Program-made: the position numbers and the translations under genes
The notes under the pieces: generated by a model
The model's database searches: none
Seen by the model: only the letters and a program-made list of their open reading frames with translations
What the model was told of the DNA's origin: nothing
Shown: in pieces, positions 5,689 through 7,479 of the stretch
Position numbering within the stretch: the stretch's first letter is position 1
Layout of the letters: the number at the start of each line of letters is the position of its first letter
From: Desulfobacterales bacterium
Lineage (GTDB): Bacteria > Desulfobacterota > Desulfobacteria > Desulfobacterales > 4be13
Length of the DNA stretch: 7,479 nucleotides
NCBI GenBank assembly: GCA_029940115.1
Contig: JAOZRQ010000347.1
Location: 1 to 7,479 of the forward strand
Direction: 5' to 3'

Positions 5689-6639
5689 AAGCACCATGAC
5701 CTCGGAGGCAAATCCATTTCGGGCATGTCCGAATTTTTGGCTGTCAATGCCTGCCAGTTCAAATGGGCTGAAGTATTTGAGATAATGTTCGCGGGTGACG
5801 GGGGAGAACACCCCGACCTCTCCGGGTTTTCGGGCCAGTTTTTTGCCGTGGCGCTGGTTACGCAGAAGGAGATATTTTCCAACATGCCGGTTCACATAGC
5901 GCGCATAATTCTCAACCACCTCCGGTTCCATCTCCTGGAAGGAGATGAAGTTGACGAAAAGATCGAATGTTCCCCTGATCCGGGGCAATTGCCACGGGCA
6001 GAGAACCGCGGCCTGGTATGTGTCAGCCAATGCTGAAATCTCTATGGTGTCCCAATCCTTTGTGCGGTCGTATGCCGCGACATTTTCCGGACCCAACAGT
6101 TCCTCCAAGTATCGGGTGGCCACATAAGCCAAAGGGGGCACATCAATGTCAACATAGAAATGTCGGTCCGCATCGCTTTTCATCAGTATCTCCCCAAGGG
6201 TCCCGTAACCCCCACCGATTTCCAGAACGGTCCGCACAGAACGGGTTTCAGCCATTTTCTTCAGAAAGACCAATCCCCGCAGATAGTTCAGAAAAGATCG
6301 GCTGTAATGCCTGCCATCAAAGCAGAAGTGTTGGGATGGCTCTCCGAGCGGGCTCTCGCTCACCTGTTTCAGATGGGGCGGATGACGGTCGTCGTCAGCC
6401 TCCAGAAATATGCGGTAGTCGGCAAGGGCTTGGGCTTCCCCTTCGGGTCCATCCTTGTATCGGGGCACATAAAAGCTGCGAGCGCTGTTGTGACGCCGAA
6501 ACGTGGAGACTCCCGAATTGGCAAGATCAATGATGATGCTGACCGCCGAACTGGCCCAGAAATTGGTGGGACGAAAGATTGCTGGCGCGGATAAGGTATC
6601 CATCAGCATGGCCCGGAGCAGGCCAAGGTCTTCATTCAT
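5674..6639 (-). CDS. Putative SAM-dependent sugar O-methyltransferase
   Basis: This 321-aa protein resembles the 'putative sugar O-methyltransferase' family found in surface-polysaccharide and flagellin-glycan loci. The SAM-binding motif I is clear: TVLEIGGGYGTLGE at 137-150. It is followed by the acidic strand FYVDID (161-166), and by FDLFVNFISFQEME (225-238) in the position of the motif near the active site. The N-terminal 130 residues carry aromatic and basic patches (RSFYVPRYKD, SQHFCFDGRHYSRSFLNYLRG) and probably bind the sugar substrate. It precedes the Maf-like gene on the same strand with a 118-bp gap, which suggests that it methylates a sugar destined for flagellin or another surface glycan. 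The start at 6639 has only a weak upstream purine run. The C-terminus (LKRGA) and TGA stop come from a heptamer repeat. The enzyme class is likely; the exact substrate is unknown. Confidence 0.85.
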   Translation of the reverse strand: MNEDLGLLRAMLMDTLSAPAIFRPTNFWASSAVSIIIDLANSGVSTFRRHNSARSFYVPRYKDGPEGEAQALADYRIFLEADDDRHPPHLKQVSESPLGEPSQHFCFDGRHYSRSFLNYLRGLVFLKKMAETRSVRTVLEIGGGYGTLGEILMKSDADRHFYVDIDVPPLAYVATRYLEELLGPENVAAYDRTKDWDTIEISALADTYQAAVLCPWQLPRIRGTFDLFVNFISFQEMEPEVVENYARYVNRHVGKYLLLRNQRHGKKLARKPGEVGVFSPVTREHYLKYFSPFELAGIDSQKFGHARNGFASEVMVLKRGA

Positions 6640-6716
6640 TAGGTGCTACTTTCCAAGTGATTTGGATTCTGAAATTGACACATTCCTGATTCCAACAAAT
6701 TTTGTGATCTGAAGCC

Positions 6717-6933
6717 TTCATCCTTCATCCTTCATCCTTCACATTTCATCCTTCATCCTTCACATTTCATCCTTCATCCTTCATCCTTCACATTTCATCC
6801 TTCATCCTTCATCCTTCATCCTTCATCCTTCATCCTTCACCCTTCACCCTTCATCCTTCATCCTTCACATTTCATCCTTCATCCTTCATCCTTCACCCTT
6901 CACCCTTCACCCTTCACCCTTCACCCTTCACCC
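6717..6933 (-). repeat. Heptanucleotide tandem array 2 (31 NNNTGAA units)
   Basis: Exactly 31 units of 7 bases (217 bp) run without an indel. On the + strand they are TTCATCC (19), TTCACCC (8) and TTCACAT (4, at 6738, 6759, 6787 and 6864). On the - strand they read GGATGAA, GGGTGAA and ATGTGAA, the same family as array 1. Six TTCACCC units lie together at 6892-6933, at the end next to the response regulator gene. The array fills most of the gap between that gene and the methyltransferase gene. The remaining spacer (6640-6716) holds no feature I can support. Confidence 0.97.
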
Positions 6934-7333
6934 CCTCATCCTTCTCTTCCATCCTTTCCGTAAAGTCAAGTCCCAAAAGTTGTCGGACCACATTCAGGAA
7001 GTCATCCCGGTCGATGGGTTTGATGAATGTATGCATGGCACCGAATTTCCTTGCCAGATGCAGATAGGATTCCGGGCCGATTCTGCCCCCCCCGGACATG
7101 GCGATGACCTTCACATCAGGAAATTCGTTTTTGAACTTTTGGATCGTCTCAAGCCCCTCCTGATCAGGCATGATAATATCAGTAATGACCATATCCGCGG
7201 GGTTCCTGAGATGTGATTTCACGCCTGCCCCTCCTTCATGGGCCGTACTCACCTCAAATCCTTCCTGTTCCAGCATCTGCCGAAGCATCTTCCGTATCTG
7301 ATCATCATCGTCAATAATAAGAATTCGTGGCAT
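6914..7333 (-). CDS. CheY-like single-domain response regulator
   Basis: The protein is 139 aa and is a stand-alone receiver domain. The acidic cluster DDDD is at residues 8-11, the phosphoacceptor is Asp52 in MVITDIIMPD, the conserved Ser80 is in VIAMSGGG and the conserved Lys105 is in FIKPID. No DNA-binding or enzymatic output domain follows, so it should act by protein-protein contact or phosphotransfer, as CheY- or Spo0F-like proteins do. The ATG at 7333 is chosen because AAGGAG lies 7 bases upstream. The open frame extends to 7465 but runs through an inverted-repeat element and is not credible as protein. The receiver fold ends near residue 124. The acidic tail ERMEEKDEGVKGEG and the TGA stop are encoded by a degenerate junction and the first units of heptamer array 2. 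The sensor partner is not in the window. Confidence 0.93.
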   Translation of the reverse strand: MPRILIIDDDDQIRKMLRQMLEQEGFEVSTAHEGGAGVKSHLRNPADMVITDIIMPDQEGLETIQKFKNEFPDVKVIAMSGGGRIGPESYLHLARKFGAMHTFIKPIDRDDFLNVVRQLLGLDFTERMEEKDEGVKGEG

Positions 7334-7340
7334 TGTTTCT

Positions 7341-7346
7341 CTCCTT
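7341..7346 (-). promoter_or_regulatory. Ribosome binding site of the response regulator gene
   Basis: AAGGAG on the - strand, 7 bases upstream of the ATG at 7333, is the strongest Shine-Dalgarno match in the window. It fixes the start and excludes the longer open frame to 7465. Confidence 0.85.
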
Positions 7347-7374
7347 ATCATTTTGCCAACTTGGACTGTGTACA

Positions 7375-7479
7375 GGACAAAAAGTCGCGAAGGGCGGGAA
7401 ACCCGGCTTTTTCCCAAACAGGCAGAATCCCCAACTGCGAGAAAAAGCCGGGTTTCCCTCCTCAATCATTTTTTTGTCC
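7375..7479. repeat. MITE-like nested inverted-repeat element
   Basis: An 18-bp perfect inverted repeat (7396-7413 with 7441-7458; GGGAAACCCGGCTTTTTC and its complement) encloses a 27-base centre. It is framed by outer arms GGACAAAAA (7375-7383) and TTTTTGTCC (7471-7479, the last bases of the window). The nested symmetry and about 105-bp length resemble a small non-autonomous element. It lies upstream of the response regulator gene and may carry or replace its promoter. The right boundary is cut by the window end, so its true limits are unknown. Confidence 0.7.

Noticed and set aside
6717..6933. CRISPR-like array
   Set aside because: Units are 7 bases, contiguous and without spacers, and no cas genes are present.
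7366..7375. CTGTGTACAG as a regulator operator
   Set aside because: A single short near-palindrome without spacing or context of a known operator; likely chance next to the repeat element.
7334..7465. N-terminal extension of the response regulator
   Set aside because: It translates an inverted-repeat element, lacks homology to receivers, and a strong ribosome binding site precedes the ATG at 7333.

Overview
The window looks like chromosomal DNA of a flagellated, Gram-negative-type bacterium of moderate GC content. That view rests on a lipoprotein signal peptide, a Maf-type flagellin glycosylation protein, a CheY-like receiver and a tRNA gene with an encoded CCA end. The abundance of short tandem repeats and palindromic intergenic elements would fit an environmental lineage such as Desulfobacterota or Nitrospirota. 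I cannot fix the phylum from the sequence, so this is inference only.

Layout from left to right: a short A/C-rich, repeat-bearing leader (1-115); a small predicted lipoprotein gene (+); a 22-unit heptanucleotide array that switches strand through a 12-bp hairpin; a gene for an unknown coiled-coil membrane protein (-); a 460-bp divergent intergenic region with AT-rich folds, one 59-bp palindromic element and a tRNA promoter; tRNA-Val(CAC) (+) with a terminator; a second copy of the palindromic element; an 850-aa Maf/DUF115 protein with a TPR-like tail (-); a GTCATTCC-type hairpin repeat and a second, unrelated heptamer array; a putative sugar O-methyltransferase gene (-); a 31-unit heptamer array; a single-domain response regulator gene (-); and a nested inverted-repeat element at the right edge.

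The methyltransferase and the Maf-like protein are co-oriented, 118 bp apart, and plausibly act together in making and attaching a modified nonulosonic-type sugar to flagellin or another surface protein. The CheY-like regulator upstream on the same strand is compatible with a motility or chemotaxis setting, but the array between them makes a single operon uncertain.

The most striking property is not a gene. All five protein-coding genes have their stop codon inside a repeated DNA element: two TGA-bearing GGRTGAA-type heptamer arrays, a short opposite-strand extension of the first, a different NNRCGTG heptamer array, and one arm of a palindromic element. For all four directional repeats the stop-bearing strand is the coding strand of the gene they close. 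The two large arrays also share a nearly identical non-periodic junction at their gene-proximal ends. This 3'-end capping pattern is the best candidate here for an undescribed phenomenon.
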